Shown: positions 9,520 to 18,986, numbered from the stretch's first letter. The stretch: DNA of 64,000 nt from Streptomyces liangshanensis (GCF_011694815.1 NZ_CP050177.1:5868001-5932000), one strand, 5' to 3'. Notes: generated by a model not told the origin, from the sequence alone. Numbers and translations: made by a program.

Positions 9520-10149
9520 ATGGGGCAGCCGAACCGGGAACGTCAAGAGCCGGATCAGGCCGAACTTCCACCAGGTCAGCGCCTCCAGCGCGGCTGGCCG
9601 GTCACCCACTACGGCCCCGTCCCCCGGTTCCGGCCGGAACGCTGGGAATTCCGGGTCTTCGGCGCCACCCTCGACGGCGACAAACACTGCTGGAATCACC
9701 AGGAATTCTCCGCGCTCCCGTTCTCCACCGTGATCGGTGATCTGCACTGCGTGACGAAGTTCAGCATGGTGGGGGCCGAATGGGGCGGAGTGCCCGCCCG
9801 TACGGTCCTGGAACTGGCCCCGCCCGCGCCCGACGTCACCCACGTGATGGTCTGGGCCGAATACGGCTTCAGCGCCAATCTGCGACTCGCCGACTTCGCC
9901 GCCGACCGTACGATTTTCGCCACCCACAAGGACGGCGAACTGCTCACCGCCGAGCACGGCTTTCCGCTGCGCCTCGTCGTACCCCAGTTGTACGCGTGGA
10001 AAGGGCCCAAATGGGTCCGGGGCGTGGAATACATGACGGCCGACCGCCGCGGCTTCTGGGAGGAGCGCGGCTACCACAACGTCGGCGACCCGTGGGCGGA
10101 GCAGCGCTACTCGTACCAGGAGGGGCCGGGCGAGGGCCCGGAGCTCTAG
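9520..10149 (+). CDS. Sulfite-oxidase-like molybdopterin oxidoreductase
   Basis: 209 residues from the ATG at 9520 (ATG at 9511 is also possible; neither has a strong ribosome-binding site). It has the fold-type residues of the SUOX/MsrP molybdenum family: HCVTKFS near residues 76-82, where the Cys would ligate molybdenum, followed by the VPARTVLEL and HVMVWAEYGFSANL segments and the LRLVVPQLYAWKGPKWV strand. No signal peptide or Tat motif, so cytoplasmic, unlike MsrP. The substrate is unknown. The gene stands alone, convergent with the endonuclease IV gene across a terminator hairpin. Confidence 0.85.
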   Translation: MGQPNRERQEPDQAELPPGQRLQRGWPVTHYGPVPRFRPERWEFRVFGATLDGDKHCWNHQEFSALPFSTVIGDLHCVTKFSMVGAEWGGVPARTVLELAPPAPDVTHVMVWAEYGFSANLRLADFAADRTIFATHKDGELLTAEHGFPLRLVVPQLYAWKGPKWVRGVEYMTADRRGFWEERGYHNVGDPWAEQRYSYQEGPGEGPEL

Positions 10150-10183
10150 GACCTGTCCTGGCGCTCCCGGACAGGCCCTAGAG
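10144..10183. terminator. Bidirectional terminator hairpin
   Basis: Arms CTCTAGGaCCTGTCC (10144-10158) and GGACAGGcCCTAGAG (10169-10183) pair with one mismatch around a 10-nt loop. It overlaps the stop of the sulfite-oxidase-like gene and lies 20 bp from the stop of the convergent endonuclease gene, so it can serve both. Confidence 0.75.
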
Positions 10184-10203
10184 TTCTGGGGCCGCCGTAC
10201 GGG

Positions 10204-11163
10204 CTACTTCCCCTGCCCCGCCTGCTCCCGGAGCTTCTTCAGCAGGGCCACGTCCGCCGCGTGCCCCTCCTTGCCGCCCGGTGTCTCGATCACCAGCGGG
10301 ACGCCTTCGGTCGCCGGGTGCGTGAACAGGGCGCGGAACGCGTCCTCGCCGATGTGGCCCGTCCCGATGTTCTCGTGCCGGTCCTTGTGCGCGCCCGCCA
10401 CGTCCTTGGAGTCGTTGGCGTGGATCAGCTTGAGCCGCCCGGCCCCGACCGTCTCCACCAGCAGGTCCAGGGTCCGGTGCGTCCCGCCGGGCTCCGCGAG
10501 GTCGTGGCCGGCGGCGAAGATGTGGCAGGTGTCCAGGCAGATCCCGAGCTTGGGGTGGGAGTCCAGCGCCTCGAAGTACGGGCCGAAGTCCCACGTCCTG
10601 GAGCAGAGCGAGAACCCCTGCCCCGCCGTCGACTCCAGCAGCAGGAACGGATCGTCGTCCCGGGTCAGCTCGTCGAGCAGCGGCAGCATCCGGTCCCGTA
10701 CCTGCGCGAGCGCCACCTCGCGGGAGCGGCCGCCGGTCGCGGAACCGGTGTGCACGACGACCCCCGGCGCACCGATCTCCCGCGCCCGGCGCAGGCTGTG
10801 GCGCAGGGAGTCCACGGACCGGTCCGCCGTCGCCTCCGTGTGCGAGCCGAAGTTGATCAGGTACGGGGCATGGACGTACGCCGGCATTCCCGCGTCGGCG
10901 CACGCGGCGCGGAACAGCTCGTCCTGCGCCGGGTTCCCGGCGGGGGTCGCCCAGCCGCGCGGATTGGCCGCGAAGACCTGGACGGTCTCCGCGCCCAGCT
11001 CGCGGGCGTAGGCCAGGCCGGTCGCGGCGAGGCCGCCGGCCACCGGGACGTGGCCCCCGACGGGGTTGCGGCCCGCGACAGGGTCGCGGCCTCCGGCCGG
11101 GAGGCGACCCTCGGCCGGGATGCGGCCTTCGGCTGGGGTGCGGCCTGGGGCAGGGTCGGGCAT
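10204..11163 (-). CDS. Deoxyribonuclease IV (endonuclease IV, AP endonuclease) with repetitive N-terminal extension
   Basis: 319 residues. The TIM-barrel AP endonuclease core begins around HVPVAGGLA, the segment that opens typical Nfo proteins. Metal ligands are visible in YVHAPYLINFGS, VVVHTGS, LLESTAG, ICLDTCHIFAAGHD, IHANDSKD, HENIGTGHIG and LVIETPGG. The enzyme cuts at abasic sites in base-excision repair. The first ~35 residues are unusual: six six-residue repeats of the type R-x-P-a-x-G, encoded by six 18-bp DNA repeats. The gene starts 6 bp after the kinase stop, with no clear ribosome-binding site, so it is probably translationally coupled. Confidence 0.88.
   Translation of the reverse strand: MPDPAPGRTPAEGRIPAEGRLPAGGRDPVAGRNPVGGHVPVAGGLAATGLAYARELGAETVQVFAANPRGWATPAGNPAQDELFRAACADAGMPAYVHAPYLINFGSHTEATADRSVDSLRHSLRRAREIGAPGVVVHTGSATGGRSREVALAQVRDRMLPLLDELTRDDDPFLLLESTAGQGFSLCSRTWDFGPYFEALDSHPKLGICLDTCHIFAAGHDLAEPGGTHRTLDLLVETVGAGRLKLIHANDSKDVAGAHKDRHENIGTGHIGEDAFRALFTHPATEGVPLVIETPGGKEGHAADVALLKKLREQAGQGK
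11050..11157. repeat. Six tandem 18-bp repeats in the endonuclease IV 5' end
   Basis: Units at 11050, 11068, 11086, 11104, 11122 and 11140 share the plus-strand pattern GCGGCC-N5-GNCNGGGNN. They are in frame and encode six imperfect hexapeptides at the N-terminus of the endonuclease. This points to slippage expansion of the gene start. Confidence 0.85.
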
Positions 11164-11169
11164 GGGTGG

Positions 11170-13176
11170 TCAGAGTCCCTTGGTCTTGATGGTGATCGTG
11201 CTGCCCTCGGGGGCCGTGTCGCCGCCCGCCACGGACTGCTCCGAGACGGTGTCGTCCAGGAACGGGAAGCTCCGGTCCACGCTGACCTGGAAGCCGGCGT
11301 CCTCCAGGGCCTTCTTCGCCTCGTCGAGCTTCCGGCCCTCGACGTCGGGGACGGTCACCTGCCTCGGGCCCTTGGATAGTGTCAGCGTGACCGTGTCGCC
11401 GCGCGCCAGCTGCCGGCCCTCCGCCACGGACTGCTTGGCGACGGAACCGGCGTCCACCGGGGAGTTCACCCGCCCGGGGGCGATCCGCACCTTGAGGCCG
11501 GCGTCCGTGAGCCGGGCCGTGGCGTCCTCCTGGGTCTCGCCCGTGACGTCCTCCATCTCCAGCGGGCTGCCCTTGCTGACCACGAGCCTGATCCCCGCGT
11601 CGGGCTGCACCTCGGCGCCGGCGGCGGGGTCCGAGCTGATCACCGCGCCCTGCTCGACGCCGTCGTCGAAGGACCGGGACACCACCCCGGCGGCCAGCCC
11701 GGCCTGCTTCAGCGCCCGCTTCGCCTCGGCGAGCGTCGCGCCCTCCAGGTCCGGGACCTTCACGACCTTCGGGCCGCGCGAGACGACGAGGGTCACCGGA
11801 CCGCCGCCGCGGACCCGTGCGCGGGAGGCCGGGTCGCTGCCCATGACCGTGCCGCGCGCGAAGGTGTCGCTGAAGTCGGTGCTGACCTGTACGTCGAGGC
11901 CGGCGTCCGCCAGCCGTTTCTTCGCCTCCTGCTCGGACTGCCCGAGCAGCGAGGGGACGCGCGTGAACTGGCCGGAATTGATGTACCAGACCCCCGTGCC
12001 CACGCCCAGCACCAGCAGCACCGCGACCACGGCGGCGATCAGGCCCCGGCGGGGCGGGCGGGCGGTCCGGCGGGGTGCCGCCGCATGGGGGAGATCGGGG
12101 GGTGCCATCTCCAGGCGGCTGGTGCGGTGGACGCCGTCGGCCTTCGGGGTCCTGGTGTTGCGGGTGGGTTCTTCGGAGCCGTGCGAGCCGTGGGAGGCGT
12201 GCGCGTGGTGCGAGCTGTGCGCGCCGTCGGGCTCCTCGGGCGGCAGGACGCGCTCGATCACCGTCGTACGGCTGTCCGGGCCGCCCTCCGGTACGGGCTT
12301 GGCCTTCGGCGGTACGGCGTCGAGCTGGGCGTCGCTCAGCCGGGAGCGGGCCTCCCGGGTCAGGGCGAGCAGCGCGACGGCGTCGTACGGGCGGATCTCG
12401 GGGTTGCGGGCCGTGGCCGCCGCGACCAGCTCGTCCAGTTCGAGGGCGAGGCCGGGGACGGCGGCGGAGGGGGCGGGTACGTCGGCGTTGAGGTGGAGGT
12501 ACAGCACCTGCGCGGGGGTGTCCCCGGCGTGCGGCTTGCCGCCGGTCAGCATCTCGTGGAGGACGACCCCGCAGGCGTACACGTCGACGCGGGTGTCGGA
12601 GGTGCCGTGCTCGATCTGCTCGGGCGCCAGGTACGACACCGTGCCGAGGACCGTGCCCGTGGAGTTGGTGACGTCGCCCATGACCCGGACGAGCCCGAAG
12701 TCCGCGACCTTCACGCGGCCGTCGTCCCCTATGAGGACGTTCTCGGGCTTCATGTCCCGGTGCACGAACCCGGCGCGGTGGGCGGCGCCGAGCGCGGCGA
12801 GCACGGGCTCCAGGATGTCCAGCGCGGCGCGCGGCTGGAGCGCGCCGCGCTCGCGCAGGACGTCGCGCAGGGTGCAGCCCTCGACGTACTCCATCGCCAG
12901 GTAGACGTACGCGCCCTGGGCGCCCTGGTCGAAGACGCCGACGACGTTGGGGTGCGCGAGGCGCGCGACGGACTTGGCCTCGCGGATGAACCGCTCCACG
13001 AAGGCGGCGTCCGCGGCGAGCGCGGGGTGCATCACCTTGAGGGCCAGGACGCGGTCGAGCCGGGTGTCGAGGGCGCGGTAGACGGTGGCCATACCGCCCA
13101 CCGCGATGCGCGCGTCCACGCGGTACCGGCTGTCGAGCACTTGCCCGACGAGAGGGTCCTGAAGGGTCGTATCCAC
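11170..13176 (-). CDS. PknB-type Ser/Thr protein kinase with four PASTA domains
   Basis: 668 residues from the GTG at 13176. Kinase domain: glycine-rich loop near residue 27, VAIK-type Lys at 47, HRDMKPEN with catalytic D141, DFG at 159-161, APE at 184-186. A His-rich juxtamembrane linker (about 318-334) and one membrane helix (about 378-399) follow. The extracellular part holds four PASTA repeats, which in this family bind peptidoglycan fragments or lipid II. It thus senses cell-wall state outside and phosphorylates cytoplasmic targets. TAGACT ends 7 nt before the GTG, predicting a leaderless mRNA. An Rv2175c-like protein, the type of protein phosphorylated by PknL in Mycobacterium, is encoded 4.6 kb away. 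Confidence 0.95.
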   Translation of the reverse strand: MDTTLQDPLVGQVLDSRYRVDARIAVGGMATVYRALDTRLDRVLALKVMHPALAADAAFVERFIREAKSVARLAHPNVVGVFDQGAQGAYVYLAMEYVEGCTLRDVLRERGALQPRAALDILEPVLAALGAAHRAGFVHRDMKPENVLIGDDGRVKVADFGLVRVMGDVTNSTGTVLGTVSYLAPEQIEHGTSDTRVDVYACGVVLHEMLTGGKPHAGDTPAQVLYLHLNADVPAPSAAVPGLALELDELVAAATARNPEIRPYDAVALLALTREARSRLSDAQLDAVPPKAKPVPEGGPDSRTTVIERVLPPEEPDGAHSSHHAHASHGSHGSEEPTRNTRTPKADGVHRTSRLEMAPPDLPHAAAPRRTARPPRRGLIAAVVAVLLVLGVGTGVWYINSGQFTRVPSLLGQSEQEAKKRLADAGLDVQVSTDFSDTFARGTVMGSDPASRARVRGGGPVTLVVSRGPKVVKVPDLEGATLAEAKRALKQAGLAAGVVSRSFDDGVEQGAVISSDPAAGAEVQPDAGIRLVVSKGSPLEMEDVTGETQEDATARLTDAGLKVRIAPGRVNSPVDAGSVAKQSVAEGRQLARGDTVTLTLSKGPRQVTVPDVEGRKLDEAKKALEDAGFQVSVDRSFPFLDDTVSEQSVAGGDTAPEGSTITIKTKGL

Positions 13177-13183
13177 GTTCCCG

Positions 13184-13189
13184 AGTCTA
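13184..13189 (-). promoter_or_regulatory. -10-like element of the PASTA kinase gene
   Basis: TAGACT on the minus strand with exactly 7 nt to the GTG and no Shine-Dalgarno sequence, as expected for a leaderless transcript. Confidence 0.55.
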
Positions 13190-13263
13190 CGAGCCGCCCC
13201 ACCACCCGCAGCCCCCGCGCCCTTCTTGCAGCGCACCTGTGACGCCGGGCGGGTCACTGCTTT

Positions 13264-13695
13264 GTCCTCAAGCGCCGGACGGGCTTGGTGGTGCCCGCTG
13301 CGGCCCGGATCCGATCCGCGGGTTGTCGCCGGGGGTCGGGCAGGGGCCATGTCCTGCACTGCATGTTTTACGTCGCGCGCGACCAGTTGTCTTGATTAAC
13401 CCTCGTCACGCGACACAAAACACGCTCTACGTTCCGGACAAGACCCCTGCCCGCCCCCCTTCCAGGCGCGCGTCCAGACAAATCAAGCCCGTCCGGCGTT
13501 TGAGGACATCTTTGACCGCAACGGTCCCGCCCGACCGCAACCCCCTCCAGCCCGTCCGGCGCTTGAGGACGTCCTTGACCCGCACGGGGCAACGGGCCCG
13601 GGCCACAATCAGCCCGTCCGGCGCTTGAGGACATCGGTGAGCCGCGCCCGCGCAACGAGCCGACGCCCAACCAAGCCCGTCCGGCGATTGAGGAC
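13264..13695. repeat. Evenly spaced array of a 23-bp dispersed repeat
   Basis: The 527-bp gap between the kinase start and thiG stop holds five copies of a repeat with core CCCGTCCGGCGNTTGAGGAC. One copy is inverted (13264-13286). Four are direct (13485-13507, 13548-13570, 13610-13632, 13673-13695), spaced 63, 62 and 63 bp. The 39-40 bp spacers differ but begin alike (CATCTTTGACC, GTCCTTGACC, CATCGGTGAGC), so the true unit is about 63 bp. The same repeat occurs at 49.65 kb and 58.13 kb. It is not CRISPR-like in origin: no cas genes, GC-rich asymmetric repeat, related spacers. No gene is seen here. Confidence 0.85.
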
Positions 13696-13703
13696 GTTCT
13701 CGG

Positions 13704-14723
<1,020 letters not shown>

Positions 14724-14727
<4 letters not shown>

Positions 14728-15926
14728 GCGAGCTGCTCCTGACGTGCCGGGGCGGGGGAGAAGCGGCGGGGGGTGAAGGGACGCGCGACCTCGGGGAGTT
14801 CACCGGTGGTCAGCACGTCGGCCATCGCGTCGCCGGTGACGGGGGTGAGGAGGACCCCGTTGCGGTAGTGGCCGGTGGCCAGATCGAGGCCGGGGAGGGC
14901 GGTGGGCCCGAGCAGGGGCGCGTTGTCGGGCGAACCGGGCCGCAGCCCGGCGGACGCCTCGGTGAACGGGAGTTCCGTGATGCCGGGCACCAACTCGTGC
15001 GCGTCACGGAGCAGTTCGTACACCCCGCCCGCCGTGACGGTGGTGTCCCAGCCCTGTTCCTCGCTGGTGGCGCCGACGACGAGCTCGCCGTTCTCGCGCG
15101 GCACGAGGTAGACGTGGCTGCCGCGGACGACGGCCCGTACGGAGCGGGACAGGAACGGCGCGTACGCCCGGGGCACCCGGAGGCGCAGCACCTGCCCCTT
15201 GACGGGCCGTACCGGCGGTACGACGTCGCTCGGCAGCCCCGCCAGCTTCCCGCTGAGGCTGCCGCCCGCCAGGACGGTCCGGTCCGCGGTCAGCACACCG
15301 CCGTCTTCCAGGACCACCCCGGTCGCCCGGTCCCGTACGACGGTGAGGCGGCTCGCGAACGCCCGGTGGAAGAGGACCCCGGCCCGCTCGCAGGCCGTCA
15401 CGAGGGCCGCCGCCAGCCGCCGGGGATCGATCTGGTGGTCGCCGTCGACCCGCAGGCCGCCGCGTACGCCCGGCGCGAGCATCGGCTCCAGCCGCCGGCA
15501 CTCGCGGCCGGACAGCCACTCCGAGGTGAGCCCGGACCGCTGCTGGAGGCCGTGCAGTTCGCGCAGGTGGGCGCGGTCGTCGGCGTCGAGGGCCACGGCG
15601 AGCGTGCCGCACGCGCGGTAGCCGGTGTCCTGGCCGGCGGCCTCTTCGAGCTCGGCGACGAAGGCGGGATAACGCGCGGCCGAGGCGAGGTTGAGACCGA
15701 GCAACGTCTCCTCGCCGTAGTGGAGTTCGGTGACGGCGGCGAGCATGCCCGCCGCGACCCGCGCCGCCCCGCCGCCCGGTTCGGGGTCGGCCACGACGGT
15801 ACGCAGGCCGCGCTGCGCGGCCCGCCAGGCGATGACGAGGCCGATGATGCCGCCCCCGACGACCAGGACGTCGGAGATCTCCGTGGGGGCGGTGCGGGGG
15901 TGTTGATCGGTACGAGACGACTGCAT
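14724..15926 (-). CDS. thiO: Glycine oxidase ThiO
   Basis: 400 residues. FAD-dependent amine oxidase: dinucleotide-binding GGGIIGLVIAWRAA near residue 24, a substrate domain, and the C-terminal LRPGSPDNAPLLGP and HYRNGVLLTP segments typical of ThiO. It oxidises glycine to dehydroglycine for thiazole formation; presence of ThiO rather than ThiH means oxygen-dependent thiamine synthesis. First gene of the operon, directly behind a TPP riboswitch whose 3' end lies about 14 bp before the ATG, so the ribosome-binding site (GGGAGGGG) is probably part of the switch. Confidence 0.95.
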
Positions 15927-15939
15927 GGGCGTCCAGCCC

Positions 15940-16027
15940 CTCCCTTCGCCGGCATGACCCGGATCAGGTTCGTACGGTCGGAGGCCGTCAGCCTCCCTCT
16001 CAGCCCGGTGCGTCCGGGCTCCCGCGA
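15940..16027 (-). ncRNA. TPP (THI-box) riboswitch before thiO
   Basis: On the minus strand the conserved TPP-aptamer landmarks occur in order: CGGGAGCCC, CCGGGCTGAGAGG, a variable stem, and ACCTGATCCGGGTCATGCCG, then GCGAAGGGAG. These are the P1, P2-P3 CUGAGA and P4-P5 CCUGAUC parts. The last element merges with the thiO ribosome-binding site, which favours translational control: TPP binding would hide the site and shut down thiOSG. Confidence 0.93.
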
Positions 16028-16043
16028 GGTAGTGTCACCAGCC

Positions 16044-16072
16044 AGACTAACGCCCTGTCCGCCGCCCGGTAA
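16044..16072 (-). promoter_or_regulatory. Promoter of the thiOSG operon
   Basis: TTACCG (16067-16072) and TAGTCT (16044-16049) on the minus strand are separated by 17 bp and would start transcription near 16037, just ahead of the riboswitch. The -35 overlaps the ribosome-binding region of the divergent gene at 16086. Confidence 0.55.
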
Positions 16073-16085
16073 GGGAGCATTCACC

Positions 16086-16445
16086 GTGGCCCGTTCCCTG
16101 GACGGTCTTGTCCTGGCCCCCGTCGCCGACCAGGCGCCCGGGCAGGTGGGCACCCGCACGCGCTTCACGTACCACGAGCGGGACGGCCGGATCTGGGCCG
16201 CCTACGAGGGCGGTGACGTGGAGCGGGGGTATCTGGTCGGCACCCGGGAGGGCGACCGGCTGGACTTCCGGTACGTACAGCTCAAGCGGGACGGCGGGAC
16301 CTCGGCCGGGCACTGCGTCTCCCTGGTGGTGGACCTGCCGGACGGCCGGGTCCGGCTGGAGGAGACGTGGGAGTGGGAGTCGCGCGAGGGCAGCGGGACG
16401 AGTGTGGTGGAGGAACTCCCCTCCGGTGTCCCGTCGGTCGACTGA
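16086..16445 (+). CDS. Small conserved-looking protein of unknown function
   Basis: 119 residues. I do not recognise a named family with confidence. The sequence alternates short beta-type stretches rich in charged residues and Gly (TRFTYHERDGRIWAAYEGG, YLVGTREGDRLDFRYVQL, HCVSLVVDLPDGRVRLEE), which suggests a small antiparallel beta-barrel such as a lipocalin/streptavidin-like fold. No signal peptide or membrane segment. The GTG start has an AAGGGAG site. It is divergent from the thiOSG operon and its leader overlaps that promoter, and it lies 32 bp before a flavoprotein gene on the same strand. A similar actinomycete protein type is sometimes labelled N-acetylglutamate synthase, which nothing here supports. 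Confidence 0.8.
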   Translation: MARSLDGLVLAPVADQAPGQVGTRTRFTYHERDGRIWAAYEGGDVERGYLVGTREGDRLDFRYVQLKRDGGTSAGHCVSLVVDLPDGRVRLEETWEWESREGSGTSVVEELPSGVPSVD

Positions 16446-16465
16446 TTCCGGCGGCGCCCGTTCTC

Positions 16466-16471
16466 TAAGGT
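16466..16471 (+). promoter_or_regulatory. -10-like element of the flavoprotein gene
   Basis: TAAGGT ends 6 nt before the GTG at 16478 with no ribosome-binding site, predicting a leaderless mRNA independent of the gene before it. Confidence 0.5.
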
Positions 16472-16477
16472 GATCGG

Positions 16478-17698
16478 GTGAGCGAGCAGCGGAGACACCC
16501 GGAAGAGCGGAACGTCGTCATCGTCGGGGCCGGCATGGCGGGGGTGCAGACCGCGGTCGCCCTGCGCGAGGGCGGATTCCGCGACCGGATCACGCTGATC
16601 GGCGCGGAGCCGCATCCGCCCTACGACCGGCCGCCGCTCTCCAAGGCGGTCCTGCTCGGCCAGGCGGACGGGTCGTCCTTCGACATCGACTTCGCGGCGC
16701 TCGGCGTCGAGCTGCGGCTCGGCCTCGCCGTGACCGGGCTGCGGGCGGACGTACGGGAACTCGACACGGCGGACGGCCCCGTGCCGTACGACGTGCTGGT
16801 CCTCGCGACCGGCGCGGAGCCGGTCAGGCTGCCCGGCACGGACGGCCTCCCGGGCGTCCACCTGCTGCGCACGCTGGACGACGCCGAGCGGCTGCGGCCC
16901 GTGCTGGCGCGGCGGGACGACGTGGTGGTCGTGGGCGCGGGCTGGATCGGCGCGGAGTTCGCGACGGCGGCGCGCGAGGCGGGGTGCGCCGTCACGGTCG
17001 TGGAGGCGGCGGACCGGCCGCTCGCGGGGGTGCTCCCGGCGGAGGTGGCCGCGCCGATGTCCGGGTGGTACGCGGAGAGCGGCGCCGAACTGCTGACGGG
17101 CACGCGCGTGGCGTCGATCGAGCCCGGCGCGGTGGTCCTCGCGGACGGCCGGCGGCTGGCGGCGGGCGCGGTGGTCGTGGGCGTCGGCGCGCGGCCCGCG
17201 ACGGGGTGGCTGGCGGGCTCGGGCGTGGAGCTGGGCCCCGACGGGTCGGTCACCGCGGACGAAGGGCTCGGGACGTCGCTGCCCGGCGTGTACGCCGTGG
17301 GCGACTGCGCCTCCTTCCCCTCGGCCCGGTACGGGGCCCGGCTGCTGGTCCACCACTGGGACAACGCGCTTCAGGGGCCGCGTACCGTCGCCGCCCGGAT
17401 CACCGGAGAGGGGGAGGGGGTCTACGACCCGGTGCCGTACTTCTGGTCCGAGCAGTTCGGCCGGTTCGTGCAGTACGCGGGCCATCACGCGCCGTCCGAC
17501 ACCCTGGTGTGGCGCGGCGCCCCGGCGGAGGCGGCGTGGTCGGTGGCGTGGCTGCGGGAGGGCGCGCTGGTGGCGCTGCTGGCGGTGGGCCGCCCGCGGG
17601 ACCTGGCCCAGGCGAGGAAGCTCCTGGAGACCGCCGCCCGGTTGGATCCCCGGCTCCTGGCGGACCCGTCGGTTCCGCTGAAGAAGGCGGTCGTCTGA
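16478..17698 (+). CDS. FAD/NAD(P)H-dependent reductase, ferredoxin-reductase type
   Basis: 406 residues with the layout of rubredoxin/ferredoxin reductases of oxygenase systems. FAD-binding VIVGAGMAGVQTAVAL near residue 14, the PPYDRPPLSK segment, LATGAEPVRLPG, the NAD-binding VVVGAGWIGAEFA near residue 148, and the FAD C-terminal GVYAVGDCASF. The C-terminal domain has FWSEQFGRFVQYAG, typical of the reductase dimerisation domain. It would pass electrons from NAD(P)H to a ferredoxin or P450 partner; none is encoded nearby, so the partner is unknown. Starts at a GTG with a leaderless-type promoter. Confidence 0.9.
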   Translation: MSEQRRHPEERNVVIVGAGMAGVQTAVALREGGFRDRITLIGAEPHPPYDRPPLSKAVLLGQADGSSFDIDFAALGVELRLGLAVTGLRADVRELDTADGPVPYDVLVLATGAEPVRLPGTDGLPGVHLLRTLDDAERLRPVLARRDDVVVVGAGWIGAEFATAAREAGCAVTVVEAADRPLAGVLPAEVAAPMSGWYAESGAELLTGTRVASIEPGAVVLADGRRLAAGAVVVGVGARPATGWLAGSGVELGPDGSVTADEGLGTSLPGVYAVGDCASFPSARYGARLLVHHWDNALQGPRTVAARITGEGEGVYDPVPYFWSEQFGRFVQYAGHHAPSDTLVWRGAPAEAAWSVAWLREGALVALLAVGRPRDLAQARKLLETAARLDPRLLADPSVPLKKAVV

Positions 17699-17775
17699 CC
17701 GGCGGGACGGGCGGCGACCCACGTCCGGGTGGCTCCGGGTACCGTCTGTCCGTCCGGGATGGCACGCTTGTCCTC

Positions 17776-18141
17776 GTGACCGAGATTGACGCGAAGATCG
17801 ATGCTCTCGTACCTGCCTGGCTCCACCTGCCCGACATCGCCGAATTGTTCGACATCGAGGTGACGCGGGTGCGGCAGCTGGTGAAGGAAGGCCAGCTCAT
17901 CGCCGTCCGCCGTGGTGAGAACCGCGCGCTCCAGGTGCCCGCCGCCTTCATCGACGGCGGCAAGGTCGTCAAGGGTCTCGCCGGGACCCTGACGCTCCTC
18001 AGGGACGACGGCTGGACCGACGAAGAGATGCTGGAGTGGCTCTTCACCTCCGACCCCACCCTGCCGGGCACGCCCGCGCAGGCGCTCAGCGAGAATCGCG
18101 GCACGGAGGTGAAGCGCCGGGCCCAGGCGCTCGCCGTCTGA
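17776..18141 (+). CDS. Rv2175c-family DNA-binding protein
   Basis: 121 residues from the GTG at 17776. An N-terminal winged helix-turn-helix ([20 protein letters not shown], then the wing [15 protein letters not shown]) is followed by a C-terminal helical part with [19 protein letters not shown]. This is the pattern of Mycobacterium Rv2175c, a DNA-binding protein phosphorylated by the neighbouring kinase PknL. Here the PASTA kinase gene is 4.6 kb away on the other strand, so a kinase-substrate link is plausible but not shown. No ribosome-binding site is visible; the start may be leaderless. Confidence 0.85.
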   Translation: MTEIDAKIDALVPAWLHLPDIAELFDIEVTRVRQLVKEGQLIAVRRGENRALQVPAAFIDGGKVVKGLAGTLTLLRDDGWTDEEMLEWLFTSDPTLPGTPAQALSENRGTEVKRRAQALAV

Positions 18142-18232
18142 ACCACATCACCGCACGCGGCGAGCGGCGGCACGGCACCGCCCCCGCGGTCCCGCGCCGC
18201 CGGCCGCCGCGGAACCGACGGGGGGACACTCC

Positions 18233-18898
18233 ATGCCCGCAGAACGTACGTCCGCGGAACGCGCCGCGCTGTCCGACGCCCGGCTCTACCTCTGCACGGA
18301 CGCGCGCAGGAAGCAGCGGGACCTTCCCGACTTCCTCGACGCCGTGCTGGCGTCCGGCGTGGACATCGTGCAGTTGCGCGACAAGGGCATGGAGGCGGCC
18401 GAGGAGCTGGAACACCTCCAGGTCTTCGCCGAGGCCGCCCGGCGCCACGGCGTCCTGCTCGCGGTGAACGACCGCGCCGACGTGGCGCACGCCATCGGCG
18501 CCGACGTGCTGCACCTGGGCCAGGGCGACCTCCCGGTCCCCGCCGCCCGCGCGATCCTCGGCGGGACGCCGATGATCGGCCGGTCCACGCACGCGGAGGC
18601 GGAGGTCGACGCGGCGGTGGCGGAGCCGGGCGTGGACTACTTCTGCACGGGCCCATGCTGGCCCACCCCCACCAAGCCCGGCCGCCACGCGCCCGGCCTC
18701 GACCTCGTGCGGTACGCCGCAGGCCTGGCCACCGACCGCCCCTGGTTCGCGATCGGCGGCATCGACGCGGGCAACCTCGACCAGGTGCTGGACGCGGGCG
18801 CCCGCCGGGTGGTCGTCGTACGGGCGATCACGGAGGCCGACGACCCGGCGGCGGCGACGGCGTCGCTCGCCAAGCGGGTGCGCGAACGCTCCCGCTGA
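18233..18898 (+). CDS. thiE: Thiamine phosphate synthase
   Basis: 221 residues. TIM-barrel enzyme joining HMP diphosphate and thiazole phosphate to thiamine phosphate. Seen: LYLCTDAR at the start of the barrel, [35 protein letters not shown] (the diphosphate/Mg loop is within it), the PTPTKPG thiazole loop, and [10 protein letters not shown] phosphate-binding turn. The GGGGGGACA stretch before the ATG serves as the ribosome-binding site. It stands apart from thiOSG, on the opposite strand, and no TPP riboswitch is visible in the 91 bp before it. Confidence 0.95.
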   Translation: MPAERTSAERAALSDARLYLCTDARRKQRDLPDFLDAVLASGVDIVQLRDKGMEAAEELEHLQVFAEAARRHGVLLAVNDRADVAHAIGADVLHLGQGDLPVPAARAILGGTPMIGRSTHAEAEVDAAVAEPGVDYFCTGPCWPTPTKPGRHAPGLDLVRYAAGLATDRPWFAIGGIDAGNLDQVLDAGARRVVVVRAITEADDPAAATASLAKRVRERSR

Positions 18899-18986
18899 CC
18901 GGTGGGGCCTGTCCCCGGGGAACGCCCGCGCCGGTGTCCGAGGCGTGGACCGGGGACCGGCAATCCGGGCAAATGCCCCCCGCTCG

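Noticed and set aside
13485..13695. CRISPR array
   Set aside because: Repeat spacing is regular, but the repeat also occurs singly and as an inverted pair elsewhere, the spacers share their first ~10 bases, and there are no cas genes.
15670..15672. TTA codons in thiO, the transglutaminase, ileS, the DsbA-like gene and the DUF2252 gene
   Set aside because: TAA strings on the plus strand at 15670, 25538, 51105, 59525 and 61012 are out of frame when checked against the chosen starts; each spans two codons, such as ATT-ACx.
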